NCBI GenBank assembly: GCA_024349245.1
Contig: JALDNG010000038.1
Coordinates: 5,570,611 to 5,634,610, forward strand
DNA from: Neodontobutis hainanensis
Lineage: Eukaryota > Chordata > Actinopteri > Gobiiformes > Odontobutidae
DNA length: 64,000 nucleotides
Direction: 5' to 3'
Positions 43,300-56,128 of this stretch are shown one piece after another. The notes beneath the pieces were generated by a model. It was not told the DNA's origin, made no database searches, and saw only the letters and a program-made list of their open reading frames with translations. Position numbers and translations under genes: made by a program. How positions within the stretch are numbered: the first letter of the stretch is position 1; the number at the start of each line of letters is the position of its first letter.

Positions 43300-45473
43300 C
43301 CACTAGTAAGTTCTGCCTGGCCTCATCATGGGGAAATTTGAACAACCCCTTGGAATGTGTCCTCCATGCCCGCAAGTCCAGCACCCTTCAGGCAGTTGCC
43401 TAAATCTTGAGATTGTTGGCCTGCCTGCTGAAGTGAAGTCAGTATTCACAGACGTTGCATAGGCCGGCCTCTTCCTCCGTATCCACCCCTCAGTGTTGAC
43501 ATTCCTCTATAACCCCATGGCGCTTGAAACTGAGTCCAAGTGGCTGGTGGCGGTGCCATTTGTCCTGCTAGGGGAGGCTGGAACAGAAAAGAGTTATTCA
43601 TATCCCTGGCTGTGACAGGACATTGTTGCATCTGAGGCTGCAGTTGTTGCATCTTCTTTTGTAATGGTTCTTGCTGTTGATAATTTTCTGATGCCACAAT
43701 AGGGGCTTACACTCTTGCTTTTTCCTTTTTATTTTTGTTACTCAAGTCATTCACTTGCAGCTGTGTTAGCTTATTCACCAAAGTCTTATTCACGTCTTCT
43801 TCCCTCTTCTTCTCTCTTCTACATGCCTCTACATGGTGAATGACATGCTCAGCGAACAGACTCCAATCCATCTTCATTAATCCTACAACAGAGTCCAGTT
43901 TAATTTGAATTTCAGGAGGCATTGCTTTTTTTAACCATTACTTTGAACAAGCTCTGTGTGGTTTCGTTTAAGTTCCAGGCACTACCTGTTTCATCCCTCC
44001 TTCTCTTTTGAAAATTGAACAGGAATTTTGATGGACACTCCGTGTCACTTTTTTTTTCTGACTTGAGTTTGGATGGGTCTAGTCGTTCAGGAAATATGCG
44101 CCTGAGTTCTGCCCAGATCCTGGCTCTATGTCCGTTAGAGCCTATGAGGTCGGCCTGATTTCTTTTCATAACCAGTGGCAACTCAGCGGCTGTAAACAAC
44201 TCTTCAGTAATATGTCTTCCAAATACATAAGTAATGCCTTAATGTCGCCCAACGAAAGTCTAGTTGAAGTTGTCTTAGCTTCTAGATCAAAAACACATTT
44301 ATTTGCCACTTGTGACAGATCAGGGAGCCCATTAGCCAGACCAATCATGTCTGTAAATGACCATGGAATATATTGTGGCTCATTGTGGCCTTTAGCCAGT
44401 ATGGGATAGATCCCTGCTCCCCCATCCTCCAGTGCCTCGTGTGGGAGAGGGGTCAGTACTCTATGGCTTTGAAGAGTCATCCCCTCTCTCCTACTTTCAG
44501 ATTTAGCATCTTCTAAGTCTGTTAATGTTTTTTCAAGGTAATTTATTCTCCTTTTTGCTCGTCTCTGCAACTCTTCTGCCACTTCCTCCATCTCTCTTGC
44601 CTGCTTAAATTTTACGAGGGGTGATTTATCACTTGAGGCTATAAATTCTTCAGATACGCTTGACTTTATTTCTTTATTCTCTTAAACTGTGTTCTTTCTC
44701 TGATATTTTTTTAATTTCATAATCCTCTTCCTTTTCTTTCAGTCTTCTTCTATAGTCCTTTGGACTTGGACTATATAAACTTTGCTTAGACTCAGAAACA
44801 CTCGGACTTTGTTTAGCTGGAGAGTAATCTTCATCAGAACATTCCCCTTGCATTTAGTCTTTTGCTTTAAAAGTCTCTGTGCCACTTTTAATTGTTTGTA
44901 GTCATGTCTATCTTGTCGGGACTGACTTTCTTTTGGCTTGTCCGATTTTTCAGATTGTTTTCTTTTAATGCTCTTAGTGTCACAGGCATCTCTTGGCTTT
45001 TTACAACGAGGCGGGCATTTGCATAATTCCTCTTTATCGCTCTGATCAGAGGTGCTCTCTTCCCAGGAGGAGACGCTGCTGGAGTCGCTGTCATGGTCTC
45101 TGCCCAGAGTTCCCGTCTTGGTTTAGTTAAAGCTAGTTTAAATTTCCCAAATATTTCACCATCCATCTTTTCAGATATTTCTTTCATTGGATATTGTCCA
45201 GCAACTTCAGCATAAAGCAGAGGAGCTGTAGAATCGGCGCAATGCTTCAGCTGTTTGCGTTTTCTATTCATGAATAATTTTTTTCTTTGCCTCTGTCTTA
45301 AACCACGCTAACACTTCACTTTCTTTATCGCGCTTCCCTTCTCGTTTATCACTATTATCCTTTGCCTTATAATGTCTGATGTTGGTTTCAATTTCATTAC
45401 AACGCAGTAAATCAAAACTACCCGTAAGGGGCCATTGTAATGTACTGCGCGTTCTTTTATGCCATTTTCTCAT
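43300..45473 (-). pseudogene. ERV2 gag remnant, monomer A
   Basis: Frames in order: 45473-45264 (basic N terminus), 45271-44888 (Lys/Ser-rich, acidic patches), 44591-44166 and 44199-43912 (capsid-like, with IPWSFTDMIGLANGLPDLSQ and ARIWAELRRIFPERLDP), 43922-43707 (charged helix) and 43697-43446 (Gln-rich then Arg/Gly-rich GYGGRGRP). A CCHC knuckle, CWTCGHGGHIPRGC, is visible near 43385-43345 in another frame. Breaks coincide with those in monomer B. Confidence 0.82.
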
Positions 45474-45479
45474 TCAACT

Positions 45480-46673
45480 TCTAATTCGTTTTTGTTCAAT
45501 AATTGTTTCCAAAGGGGTCAGAGTGGAAACGATCTTTGTGGTATTAGCTCCCATTCTGACACAGCGTGAGGATAAGAATATTTTATCCTTTTCAAATTCT
45601 TTTTAGAAATACAAATTTTCTTAATTTAATCCCACTATTACTAATTATTTGCAGGATATTAATGATATTTTCCTTTTCCTTCTCAAGACTTGTAACAGTT
45701 CTTGAGCCTTCCGTCTCCCCACAGTAGGCTGTTTTCTCAACAGTCTTAAGTTTAAAAGTCTCTCTATTGGCTTATTGAAATGCTTCCGGATCGCACTTCA
45801 ACTTCACCTATTTTGAGATAGTTCAAACTTTCTTTGAGACCACAATTCCTGTTTTAACAATTATTTGTACAGCATTTTTTTAGATAGAGTTTTTACTTAC
45901 GGCTAATATTTTAACTCGTTTTATTTATCTACTTTATTTGGCGCAAATCTCTAATACTTGCTCTATTTGTATTTTATATTTTTCAATTTTTTTTTTTTAT
46001 CCAAAATCAATTAGTTTTACTTTATTCCTCTCTTTATTGTTGAATTTAACACATGCTTTCTCCTAATTAGTATTCTATCTTTTGCCGTTGGCTTCCTCCT
46101 TAATTTTATTTAAAGTTTAGTTTTTATCTTTTTACTTGTTCTATTAATTTTATTATCCTTTTAATAGATTTTTGCATCTTCTCTAGCTCAATTTAACTTT
46201 TATTAACATCAAGCTTCCAGCGCTTTTGTTAACTTTTCTTCTATATTTACTTCTAATTTGCTTTATTTCTGTGTAAATTCCTTTTAATGCTTTTGTTTTA
46301 GTTGTTATAACAAATTTTCTAACTTTGTTAACATCTGCTTTTACTTTTTCCAAGGGTTTCATGTACACACATTCATTCACACACTCGACTATAGTCCACG
46401 CCGCAGCACCCAGTTGCTCTCGGGCAACTCGCTCAGTTTTCCTGTCCAGAAATAACTTATGTCAGCACCCAGCTGAATGTTTAAGTTAGAAAAGGACCGA
46501 ATAACTATTTGCCTTCCTGCTAAGGTACATTTAAATGTTGTTACTTTGGCAGCCAACCCCGCTGTATGAATCCCATCGACTTAGGACGTGTTGCTCCTTA
46601 CAAGCAGGCCTTTATCTAAATTCTTCTCCTTTTTATAGTATTGGTTTTCGTTTATTTTATATCGTTTATTTAT
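45480..46673 (-). other. ERV2 leader region, monomer A
   Basis: AT-rich, no protein homology. Neither an LTR duplicate nor a tRNA-complementary primer site was found. It ends at the fusion with mtch2 intron 3. Confidence 0.5.
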
Positions 46674-46852
46674 AACTCAAATTTTTGACTATATAAAGAT
46701 TAAAATGAGGCATGTTCAGTAAATTGTAGATTTAATTCTAGTCTGTGTGCTTGTGCAACTGGAGAAAATGTGGCAGAAGTTGACATCTAAAAATGTATTT
46801 GTCGGAATGTCAAATCCATAATTTCCTTTTTTATTTTTTTTATTTTTCACAG

Positions 46853-49800
46853 AAATGCCATGAGAAAGTTGTGATAAGAATGTTTGTTTTATTTAGAAAC
46901 AGATTATTGTAGTGTGTTTTGCAGTACAGAAGTGCATTTCTTATGACCAAATAAGGGTGCAAGCATTTAGATAAAATTACAATTATTTCTACATTGTTAT
47001 GCATGTTTAAGCACCAAAACCAAACCTAACTAAAGCAGTATTAAAACATGTTGTTTATTTACTACAATTTGGCCACTACAGAGTCAAATACAGCTCACAT
47101 GCTAATTTTTACCTGCTCCATCACTGTTTGAACCCTGTCCAATGAAAGGAAAGGAGCGTAATACCAGGACACACATTCTCTGTTTTTACAACAGATGGAC
47201 GCAAGCAATGTTGTTACTGACTGAGCACTGACTTTGTTAAAAACCTTTTGTTTGACTTTATAGACATTTAACACTTGAAATGTAAGAACTGATTTGTAGT
47301 AACTCTTTTTTCCAGCTTTTAGGCGGGCCACAGGAGGCTATAGCCGGCTCACTAAAATATGTTGTTAATCAGGTAATGCTTTAACTTTACTAAACCTAAT
47401 GAAAGACCAACGCAAAATATTATTGGGTTCATTATTGCACTGTCCTGTGTTTCTGCATTTTCTGAATGTTAATTTTTTCACAGACGACCAAAGAGATGAT
47501 CGTGGGCTCCTGTGCCACAATCGTCGCGCACCCTTTTCTTGGTAATACAAAACATTTTGAATAGACTGTGATATTTTCTAAGGTTTAAAATGTGAAATTG
47601 GATTTGGAAAAGTGCATAATATGCATGTGTTGCCTTTCAGTGATTGCTTTGCGATGCATGGCACAGTTTATTGGGAGGGAAACTAAATACAGGTAATTGC
47701 ACAGAACTGAGCTACACGTAATGTCGGAAAGATATATTAAGACTGTATTAAAAGCCTTTCTTTTCTGTTTGCAGTGGTATATTTGACTCTGTTGTCACTG
47801 TCTACAGAGAAGAGGGCATCCTGAGATTCTTTGTGTAAGTTTCACTCTTTGATAGTTCATTCCTTTGATAGTTTACCTTTTTAAATGGTAACTCAACCCT
47901 GTTCAGAGCTCAACTCCACCCACAAATGCAATTTGAAAATTCCTGGGAAAGTGGGCAGGGCCCAGCATAGACAAAGGGGATGAGTTGAGGGTAAGGCTGA
48001 GCAGGGGGCGGGACCTGAGACCCACCATCACAGATTGATTGACAGCTGTCAGACTGACAGACGCAAGTATCTCGGTGACGGAGCGTTGCCTCTTTCTCCC
48101 CCTTTTCACCTGAGCTGGAGGGAGCTGGTTTATCTGTGAACTAAACATTTAATTCTTCAGCCCAGTCTTATCCGAAGCCGGGGCTGACGAGAGATGGTGC
48201 GTTCACGTGTCCTTGTATTTAACAGTATTAATACTTAAAACAGAAAAGAAACTAACATTAATCTGGACTCGTTTTAAGTGTTAAATGCTAACATACCGAC
48301 TGGTTTAATCAGTAATCGAGTTATTAATGAAAATCAACGGTAACACATTGACTTTAGGAGTTAAAAACACATAAACGCAACTGCATTGTCCGAAAGCACA
48401 GGAACACATCATTCTTCTAAACTTTCTGCGACCTTAACAGAGCAGAATAACAGACAGACAGGAGTAGCAGTAGCATTAGTCCTGGCTCTAAAACCGAGTG
48501 AGTGTGTCTCTAAACGCTGCTCTTCCTGATGTTTCATCTATAGCCTGTCTGTCTCTGGTGTGTGCTGTTAGGACAGAGACCTGGTGGGTGTGAGCGAGGC
48601 TGTACCAAAGCTGCAGCTGGGTGCTGTTGTAGAGGTGGGCTTGGCTGATACAAAAGGTGTGGTGGGGAGTGGGTTTTGAACATTGTGACGTCACATTGAC
48701 CTCTGCATTTTTTTAACCCGACGATGGCCGCACTCGTTTTTACACCATATTTGTGGAATTAATGAGTTTTTAGGATTTTGTTGAAAGTAGGACTATAACT
48801 TGTATTAATAAAACCCCATTCATACAGATCATCAGCTAAAAAGTGTTTGTCTGGGGTTTAGTTATCCTTTAATAGAAAACCGTCTTTTGTTGATTGATGA
48901 CATTTGTTTTACTGGGCTTGTGTGTTTTCAGTGGGCTGATCCCTCGTCTGCTCGGGGACATTCTCTCTCTGTGGATCTGCAACATGTTGGCTCATTTAAT
49001 CAACAAATACGCATTGATCACTCGGTATGTCTTTTTTTTTCTGATTTTATATGCCCTGGTCTAGACAATTTCATAACAGGACATAATACTGAAGTAAAGA
49101 AACATTCTTGACTAACAAGATTGGGAGAAGAGGGATAATTCCATAATTTAGTTTGCTATTAGTGACCTTTTGAAGTTAACCCATTGTGGCAGTGGGTCAT
49201 TTTGCATTTCAAGTGAGATATTAAACAAAATGCACTGTAAAACAAGTTCTGAACTGCCCTTGTGTTTAAGCCCTCATTTATTTGATAGTATTTCCAGATT
49301 GTTCTTCTCTACTCTCTTCTGCTCAAGCCTATCTCTGTTTGACTTGGAGAAATGGTGAATCTGATTGAATATATTTTTCTATCTCTGTCTAGATGAGTCA
49401 CAGAATAATAAAGAACGTCTCTCAGACATTGACCAGGTCCTAATAAAATGGACACCTGTTCTTTACTAGACACTCCTTTTTAAATACCACTTTTCTGTTT
49501 ATTTTCATATGCAGTCCTTTGCCAGTATAATTAAATACCCCTTTGATTTGGTGTCGAACATCATGGCAGTCAATAACTGCGGGTAAGTGACATGTTACTT
49601 ATTGATAACCTTTCCATTTGGCACAGTTTTTTTTTACTAATGCACATTGTTTTGTGTCGACGTTGTAGGCTTGCCGGAGGCCTGCCTCCTTATGCAGCTG
49701 TGTATGACACTTGGATTAACTGCTGGAGGCATCTAAGCAGAGAGGTAAGTAAAAAGAGACGTCACTTTGGAATACCGACAGTCACAAAACCAAGCTACGT

Positions 49801-51739
49801 TTTCCACTTTCATGGCTGCAGTGTATTTTGAGAGTTCAACTCCAAAAAACTAAACCATTTGTTATCACAGTGTCTGTATCACAAGAAACAAAGGTAAAAT
49901 TTTAGTCTAGCTTAGTTTATTTCAGTCAGCAAATAAGAAAGTCAATATCATCATTTGTATGTTTTAAAGAATGAAAAGAAAACAATACAATCCAACACAA
50001 TGAATGTCATATGACCAAAAGGGTAAAGGCTAATGCTTTTGCTCATTACGCTAATCCTTTCTCTCTCGTTGAGATTGTGCACTACAACTACATAAGAAAA
50101 AAATAAAGAATAAAAATAAAATTACATATACATCCACAGTCCGAATTTATAAATCACAACTTATGTAAGCTACATAGGACTCAATTACCTTTTTGTTAAA
50201 AATGTTTTTTTTTTTTTTTTTGAATCGATAAAATAACTTTCATAACCTTAACTCCTCGTCTAAATTGGTGCACGCATTTACCCTTTTGACCAGACAGACT
50301 CCTGACTTTAGCTTTTGCCAACCTGAATGATCCTCTGAGTTCATATGGAGTCATTTTTAAACAAAACAGCTTCTGGACACAGTCTGGAATTAGCTTCTTA
50401 TTTTATACATCAGTTAGGCAATTATATAATTCACAAAATGATTAAACGTTCAGGACTTTTGAAACTTAAACTATTGTGTGTTGATAATAAGAGTCTCTGT
50501 TTATGAGTCGAACTGCATGTTTTTGTAATGTGACTATAGGCTTAACGGTTGTTTTCTATGTTGTTCCCCATATTTCAGCGCAGTATGACATGTATGGTAC
50601 TGTTAAAGAATTGTATATGAGATGTAGGGTCTTAGAATTCAATACATATTTTACTTTTTGCAGGATTCCAAATGACTTTTATATTTTTGTTTTAGCTACG
50701 TGAGGATGCCAGCACAATTTATGATCAGTAATTACTCCCAAACATTTATTTTAATTTTTATTTATTTTTATTTATTTTAATTTTTATTTTTTTTATTTTT
50801 TTTAGCTCTGATTTATGATTTAGTATTTTTACAAACTACAAAACGCTACAATTAGATTTTGTGATCTATAATGTTCAATGCTTTTTTTCTGTTCCAAAAA
50901 TATTCCCATTGCTTTGTATAGCAAATGTTTTTCCTTAATGTACGTTTTCTGTAAAACAATCTGAGTATAATTGTATATGAGGTTTGGCGTATAACATAGT
51001 CCTTAGCAACCAGTGACCAAAGTGTCTTGAAACCTTTTGCGGCTTTAGCCTAAATGGTTAAATAACAATTGCCTTGCTAAACACTCTCTAATGTTGCCCA
51101 CTCCACCCACTCATTGACAGCAAGCACATGTAATCAGTTGGTTGTTAATTGCTATTTAATACTTTGTCGGTGCACAGAGCTTATGTTGCTCACTAGAGTT
51201 GGGACAATATATTGCATTTATCATTATTGAATGGTTTGTGATACATAACAATGACTCAGAATTTGTGATATTAGTTAAAATGTTTTTTTCCACTGAGACT
51301 GGGCTGTAACATGTGATAGACATGGGTTAATTTCAAACAAACTACATCAAAATGAAGGAATTTATGCACAAATTCCACTTGTCAATCTAGGATTATCTTT
51401 CCACTACATTTTACAGTGAATCGGAAATTGTATTGCTTATGTGGTACCATGTGATTCCCACCATGTTGTTCACACAGTAAAAGACTATTTAAAATTAATT
51501 AAAAAAGTCATAGCCATTTTGAGCAGATGTATTTGCTTTACCATGCACAAATGTTTTCTATCTACCAGACTTTTGAATCACTGCCAATGTAAAAGTTGGA
51601 TAAATGGCTTCTTGACTTACACACTAACCTACATACATACTTGTTTTTGTTATTACAGGGCAACATGAGCAAAGAAAATGGTCTTTTTTTCCGAAAGCTC
51701 CCAGCAGGAAAGACATATACAATGGACCAGAAGAGATAG
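46853..51739 (+). pseudogene. mtch2: mtch2 exons 4-13 (monomer B)
   Basis: Exons: 46853-46870, 47316-47372, 47484-47541, 47641-47692, 47775-47834, 48932-49024, 49393-49436, 49515-49582, 49669-49744, 51659-51739 (TAG). Exons 6-9 are open and better preserved than in monomer A: TTKEMIVGSCATIVAHPF, ITLRCMAQFIGRETKY, GIFDSVVTVYREEGILRFF, GLIPRLLGDILSLWICNMLA. Problems: exons 1-3 are missing (the copy starts in intron 3 after ERV2); the exon 10 donor lost GTAA, leaving GTCC; exon 9 does not join exon 10 in frame (TGA follows) and exon 10 does not join exon 11 in frame. Exon 11 also reads KYPFDLVS for TYPFVLVS. No promoter or start codon: a non-functional partial copy. Confidence 0.87.
49960..50820 (-). 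mobile_element. LINE remnant in mtch2 intron 12 (monomer B)
   Basis: Counterpart of 36100-36845 with a different internal deletion: it retains 50206-50548 (after a T-run of about 16) that monomer A lacks, and lacks the RT-like block that A retains. Confidence 0.5.
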
Positions 51740-51892
51740 AAATCAACATTGTCTGATCTGGGAGTTGGTACTCAAATCTTGTTTTGTATGCACTTGTCTA
51801 TTATGTATTTTTCTTTACATCCTCCCTACATGTAAAATGAAAGTGTTTGGCTGACCGTTGTAATTAGTTTTGTTCACAGAATTACATTAAAC

Positions 51893-54549
51893 TAGGGATG
51901 GGCGTTTTCCGCAAATATCACATTCGAATATTTGAGCTCACAAAAAACGAATATTCGAATATTCGTTTATTTAAATTAAGTGTAATGAGACAGACGTTAT
52001 TTTTCAGTAACATTTATTGTTTCCGTCATTTTTGAACAAGCTTATACACAATAAGCTTAAACATTACGCTACATCGTGTTTTGTAGCTGAAAACCTCTAA
52101 CAATGTGTGCAAACAAACAAAAAAGTACAGAGCAAAAGCAAAAAAAAAAAAAAAAAAGTGAACAAAAAAAAACGTAAATAAAGCCGCCTGCAGCAATTAG
52201 GCTATTGTAGCCTACAGAACGCAGCCTAGGCTACATTTAACTTTGAACCTTTTAAACTGTCAGCAAATCTTTTTTGCTTTCTTTCTATTGTTTTACATGT
52301 TCTTGTTAAGGAACACAAGCATGTCAACATGATCGGGGGAAAGTCGGCTCCTTAGTCTGTTAACAATGAGGCCGGCTGCGGAGAAAACGCGCTCTGACGG
52401 CACAGAAGTTGCCGGGACACACAAGTAACGGTGTGCTAAGCGACTAAGTTTTGTGAAGCGCCGTGTTTCGTTCCACCACTGAATGGGATCCTCATCTGGT
52501 GGAATACATGGCTCCAGCAAGAACTGTTCCCACTCGTCTCGGCTGGATTCTCTGTAATCATCGCCGAAGAACTGGCTCAGCCTTTTCCGACGAGCGGGCA
52601 TTGCCGCATCCTCTTCATCGTTGGTGGCGGCGGCTGCATCCGCGCCACTCGCATCAAGGAAAATGCACTGATAATGTTCAAAAAGTTTTTTTCTTACTAC
52701 TTCTCTCATGTTTTCGTCAAGGAACCTAAGATGTTTGTGTCGAGGGTCTAGGGCGGACGCGAGAAGAGGAGTTTTCCCTGCATTCTCCAAGTTAGCGGGG
52801 TTTATTCGTTGCTTGAGAGATGCACCAACAATGTTCTTGAATTCGGTCACTTTCTGTGATTCTCCATGGCATATTTGAAGATGTCTGTAGACAAAAATGA
52901 ATGAATGAATGAATATGAACTGCGGTCTTCTTCCTATATAATTTATTTTGTAAGTGATTTTTTTAAATAAATCCTGACTAGAGTCACTTATCAAATTAGT
53001 GTAGCTACATGTTATTCGTTTGAATTTATTTGCTTATATAAAAAAAGAGAGAAAAAAAGATAAAATATTTTAGAAAAAAAAAACAGTAATCAACATCAAA
53101 GGAATCTGAACAAATTATTAACTTATATTCATTTATTCGTTAGAACTAGACGAACCTGCATAGAAGGCTTTGCACAAGTGGATACACCATGGAGACAGAC
53201 ACGTAGTTTTCGCCACCCAGTGCTTCACTTGCCGTTTTGAGAGACTGGAGGACAGGTAACATCTCCTCAATTGTCTGCCAGTGATCATCGATTAACTCCA
53301 GGGTTTTAGCATCCGCCAGTTTGGTTACAGTCCTGTCAGAGAGCACGGCGGTGATGGCCCAGCGCTGTTCATGTAAGCGAGCATATCAGCAGCGAATTCC
53401 AGCGTGTTTTGCAGTATTGCACAAGTTTGTGCAAAGGCAGTTCTAACTGTCTTTGTTTTTGCTTGAGTGCATTTGAGGCGATCGTGCTGTGATGGAAATG
53501 TCCTACAAGTCTGCTACATGCACCAATTAGTCTATTCATGCTTGCAGCTTTAAATCCATCATTGATGGCCAATTGAAGTGTGTGCGCGAAACAAGGTACA
53601 GACTCCCAGTTCACGTCTCTGTTTGCGGCTATCATATTACTTGCGTTATCGTGCACGCACGCGACCACTTTGCCGTCCAGGCCCCATTGCTCTACAGATG
53701 TCTTCAAATAGTCTGCCAGGTTGGCAGCCGAGTGTCGCTCTTCCATTGCTCGGGTTTGCAGGACGTAACTGTTCACCCTAGTGTCAGCAATAAAATGGCA
53801 CGTTATAGTGACATAGGACTCTGTGGTTAATGCTGTCCAACTGTCAGATGTAATGGCCACGAAGTCTACTGTCGCCAAAGTAGATTTGAGTTTGGAAACC
53901 GAACTCTCATGTTGAAGCTCTATTCTCGCTGTTATGGTTCTCCGTGAAGGAATGTCATAATCTGGTTCAAGAAACTGCAAGACTTCCTTAAAACCTTCCC
54001 CCTCGACAAAACTTAAAGGAAGCATATCTCTTGCGATCATTTTTGCTATGAGCTGAGTAGTCTTCTCGGCTCGCTCGGCGGTACATCTCCGCCTACTTGA
54101 AGTCCCGAACGTGGTGATGGGCAGCTGTGTGTCTTCATTACTAGGTTCGTCAATTATTATATTTCGGTGTTTGCACTTAAGATGATTCCGCATTGTAGAG
54201 GTGCTGTTGTGGTAACTCAGTTTCGCTTGACAGATTTTGCACACTACCTGATGATCATTTTGATCAAAGTATTTCCAAACTTCGCTACGCTTAGATGCAG
54301 AGGACGCCATTTTGTCATCAAACACAATCAACTGGTTTCCGCTGCATGCTCCACAGCGCCACCCAATGCATATAGGCCTAAGGGTTATTTTTAGTTGTAG
54401 TTTGCGTGCTCACGTTTTATTGTGGATTTTTTTATTTTTATTTTTTTACCGCACGCAAAAATATAGCGAAATTCGAATAGCATTTTTATTTATCGAATAA
54501 TTACAGCAGACCGAATATTCGAATGTTCGAATGTCCGTGCACACCCCTA
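51893..54549 (-). mobile_element. hAT DNA transposon, 2,657 bp, only in monomer B
   Basis: Flanked by an 8-bp duplication CATTAAAC (51885-51892, 54550-54557); monomer A has the empty site (acatcaaac at about 37850). The ends are imperfect inverted repeats TAGGGATGGGCG / TAGGGGTGTGCACGG. Subterminal regions are rich in CGAATATTCG motifs, likely transposase-binding. It encodes a transposase on the minus strand. Confidence 0.95.
52293..54331 (-). CDS. hAT transposase with BED zinc finger
   Basis: The first block (54331-53369, 320 codons; the likely real start is the Met at 54310, MASSASKRSEVWKYF) contains a BED finger (CKICQAKLSYH...RNHLKCKH) and the hAT catalytic-domain segment FVAITSDSWTALTTESYVTI with AHTLQLAINDGF. 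The frame shifts by one base near 53370 and continues to 53156 (TEQF-like region DDHWQTIEEMLPVLQSL), where a GTTCGT donor begins an intron of about 271 nt. The last exon runs from 52884 to 52293: ASALDPRHKHLRFL, the insertion-domain end, and the C-terminal dimerisation domain CVPATSVPSERVFSAAGLIV...LSPDHVDMLVFL. About 600 residues in total, the normal size for Ac/hobo-type enzymes. One indel is the only visible lesion. Confidence 0.9.
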
Positions 54550-54557
54550 CATTAAAC

Positions 54558-56120
54558 ATGTCTAATTTGTAAGTGCCTCTCCTCTGTATGTTTTTTTGAA
54601 CTCTTATTTGGTCCAATATTTTAACTTTAATTACCTTGTTTCAATGCATGTTTTGTGCAATGGGACAATGGGTCAGTGGGTTAAGATTGCTAATAGTTCT
54701 CAATGTAGTATTTAGCAACTCTAATGAGTGTTGTGTATTTTTGTAAATTCACTAAAGTTTTCTTTTTTTGTTTTTCGTCTATCACATATTAAACATTTCA
54801 AACTAAAAGTTAATTACAGCGGTTTGATCATAACTTTAAAAATGACACTTGAAACTTGGTCATGTTCAGTACAAAATAATACACAAATACATTTTTGTAA
54901 AGATTAGTAGAGAATGGTACTTATTCCTCAACAATTGTGTGTACTAAAAGAAACTTGTAAAGTCCACACTAGCCTGTTTTAAGAAGCGGGTTTAGTCCAG
55001 ACTCAGTGTTTGTTACCCCAGAAAAAGGGAAACTGGGTTTTCAGTTTCACAGTAGAAGTTAATTTGAACAGTTTTTATTATTATTTTATTTAGTATTTGA
55101 ACAGTTACTGAGGGAACTTACTTTGTTTGTGACAGGCTTTATTCCTCTAACCCAATGTCTCCTTCTTTGCTGCTCCAAAGTACTGAGAATATACACTTTA
55201 AATGCACTGACAATAGGCCAAGCGGTTAATTATTTCTTCTTTATTACTTTTATATATTTATAGTATACATTAAGAAATTCACTTCATAACTGAACTAATA
55301 ACACTGATCCTTGCAATTACTTAAAACATGATTCAGTTATTTTACTGCAGAACAGTTAATGTAGTTAATGTCAGGTTATGAAAAATCAGCAGTTATACTG
55401 TTACTGAAGTATTCACTTTACTGAGATTGGCCTTAAAATGCAAGATTAAGGCAGTGCACAGTCACGCTCATAAATGTCAGCCAAAAAAAATGTAGTCTTG
55501 TCTAATTTACATTTGACAGCTTTAAAGTTAAATATACTCTCGAGTCACAAGACAAGTGAGGACCTATTTTGTGTTCCGCTTGGTTTAATTGTTCCTGTTA
55601 GGATAGTTTATTTGTGCAGTAGAAGTTGAAGAGCCACACGAGGTGCTGCGTTAGTAATGTGTCGTCTGTATGGAGTTAAGTTTTAAGTTTTGTTTTAAGA
55701 AGTTCTAAACGTCCAAGTGTATTCCTCTTGAGTGAGAGAGGCCTATGAGGTATGTGTTTTATTGTGTTAATTTTGGGATGAGTGCAAAGTCTACATAAAT
55801 CATACGTACAGATGTACTAAAGACTTGCTCTAATAATATAGGCTCATTTCAGTATCATAATAAACAAACATTGTACCTCCACTACAATTAATCACTATTA
55901 ATCAGTTATGTTAGTTAAGGTTTGTAATTATCTAAGTGAGTGCATATTACTTTTTCATCCATGTTTGATAAACTAATGCAGATGTGTTGACACTAAGCAC
56001 TGGTAGTGGCAGAGCTTGGGGTTTCCTCTGTGGGTTTATACTTGTCACTGTGATGTGTGTTGCTGTGTTCAGTCATTTCCTTGCGATGGGTTACAGTGTA
56101 GCGAGTGTATGAGTGGCATC
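54558..56120. other. mtch2 3' flank, monomer B
   Basis: Copy of about 37851-39838 without genes; it lacks about 420 bp (equivalent of 39072-39488) at 55774. Confidence 0.6.
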
Positions 56121-56128
56121 CTCTAGTG

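Larger units (their letters stand above)
33054..46673. repeat. Tandem monomer A (mtch2 3' part + MITE + ERV2)
   Basis: 13.6-kb unit starting in mtch2 intron 3 (AACTCAAATTTTTGACTATA) and ending in the ERV2 leader. The next base begins the same intron sequence again in monomer B. Its left edge is not marked by any junction because unit 2 is continuous there. Confidence 0.93.
40729..46673 (-). mobile_element. ERV2: decayed endogenous retrovirus, monomer A
   Basis: Minus strand, read right to left: AT-rich leader (about 46673-45480), gag in pieces (45473-43300), protease (43263-42727), PR-RT linker (42683-42423), RT (42407-41320) and RNase H (41351-40731). It is cut inside RNase H next to the hAT MITE; integrase, env and both LTRs are missing. 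Many frameshifts. It is related to but clearly distinct from ERV1. The right end is fused to mtch2 intron 3 of the next monomer. Confidence 0.88.

Noticed and set aside
46674..46700. LTR boundary for ERV2 at the fusion point
   Set aside because: No TG/CA ends, no second copy and no primer site next to it; the edge is better explained as a rearrangement breakpoint.
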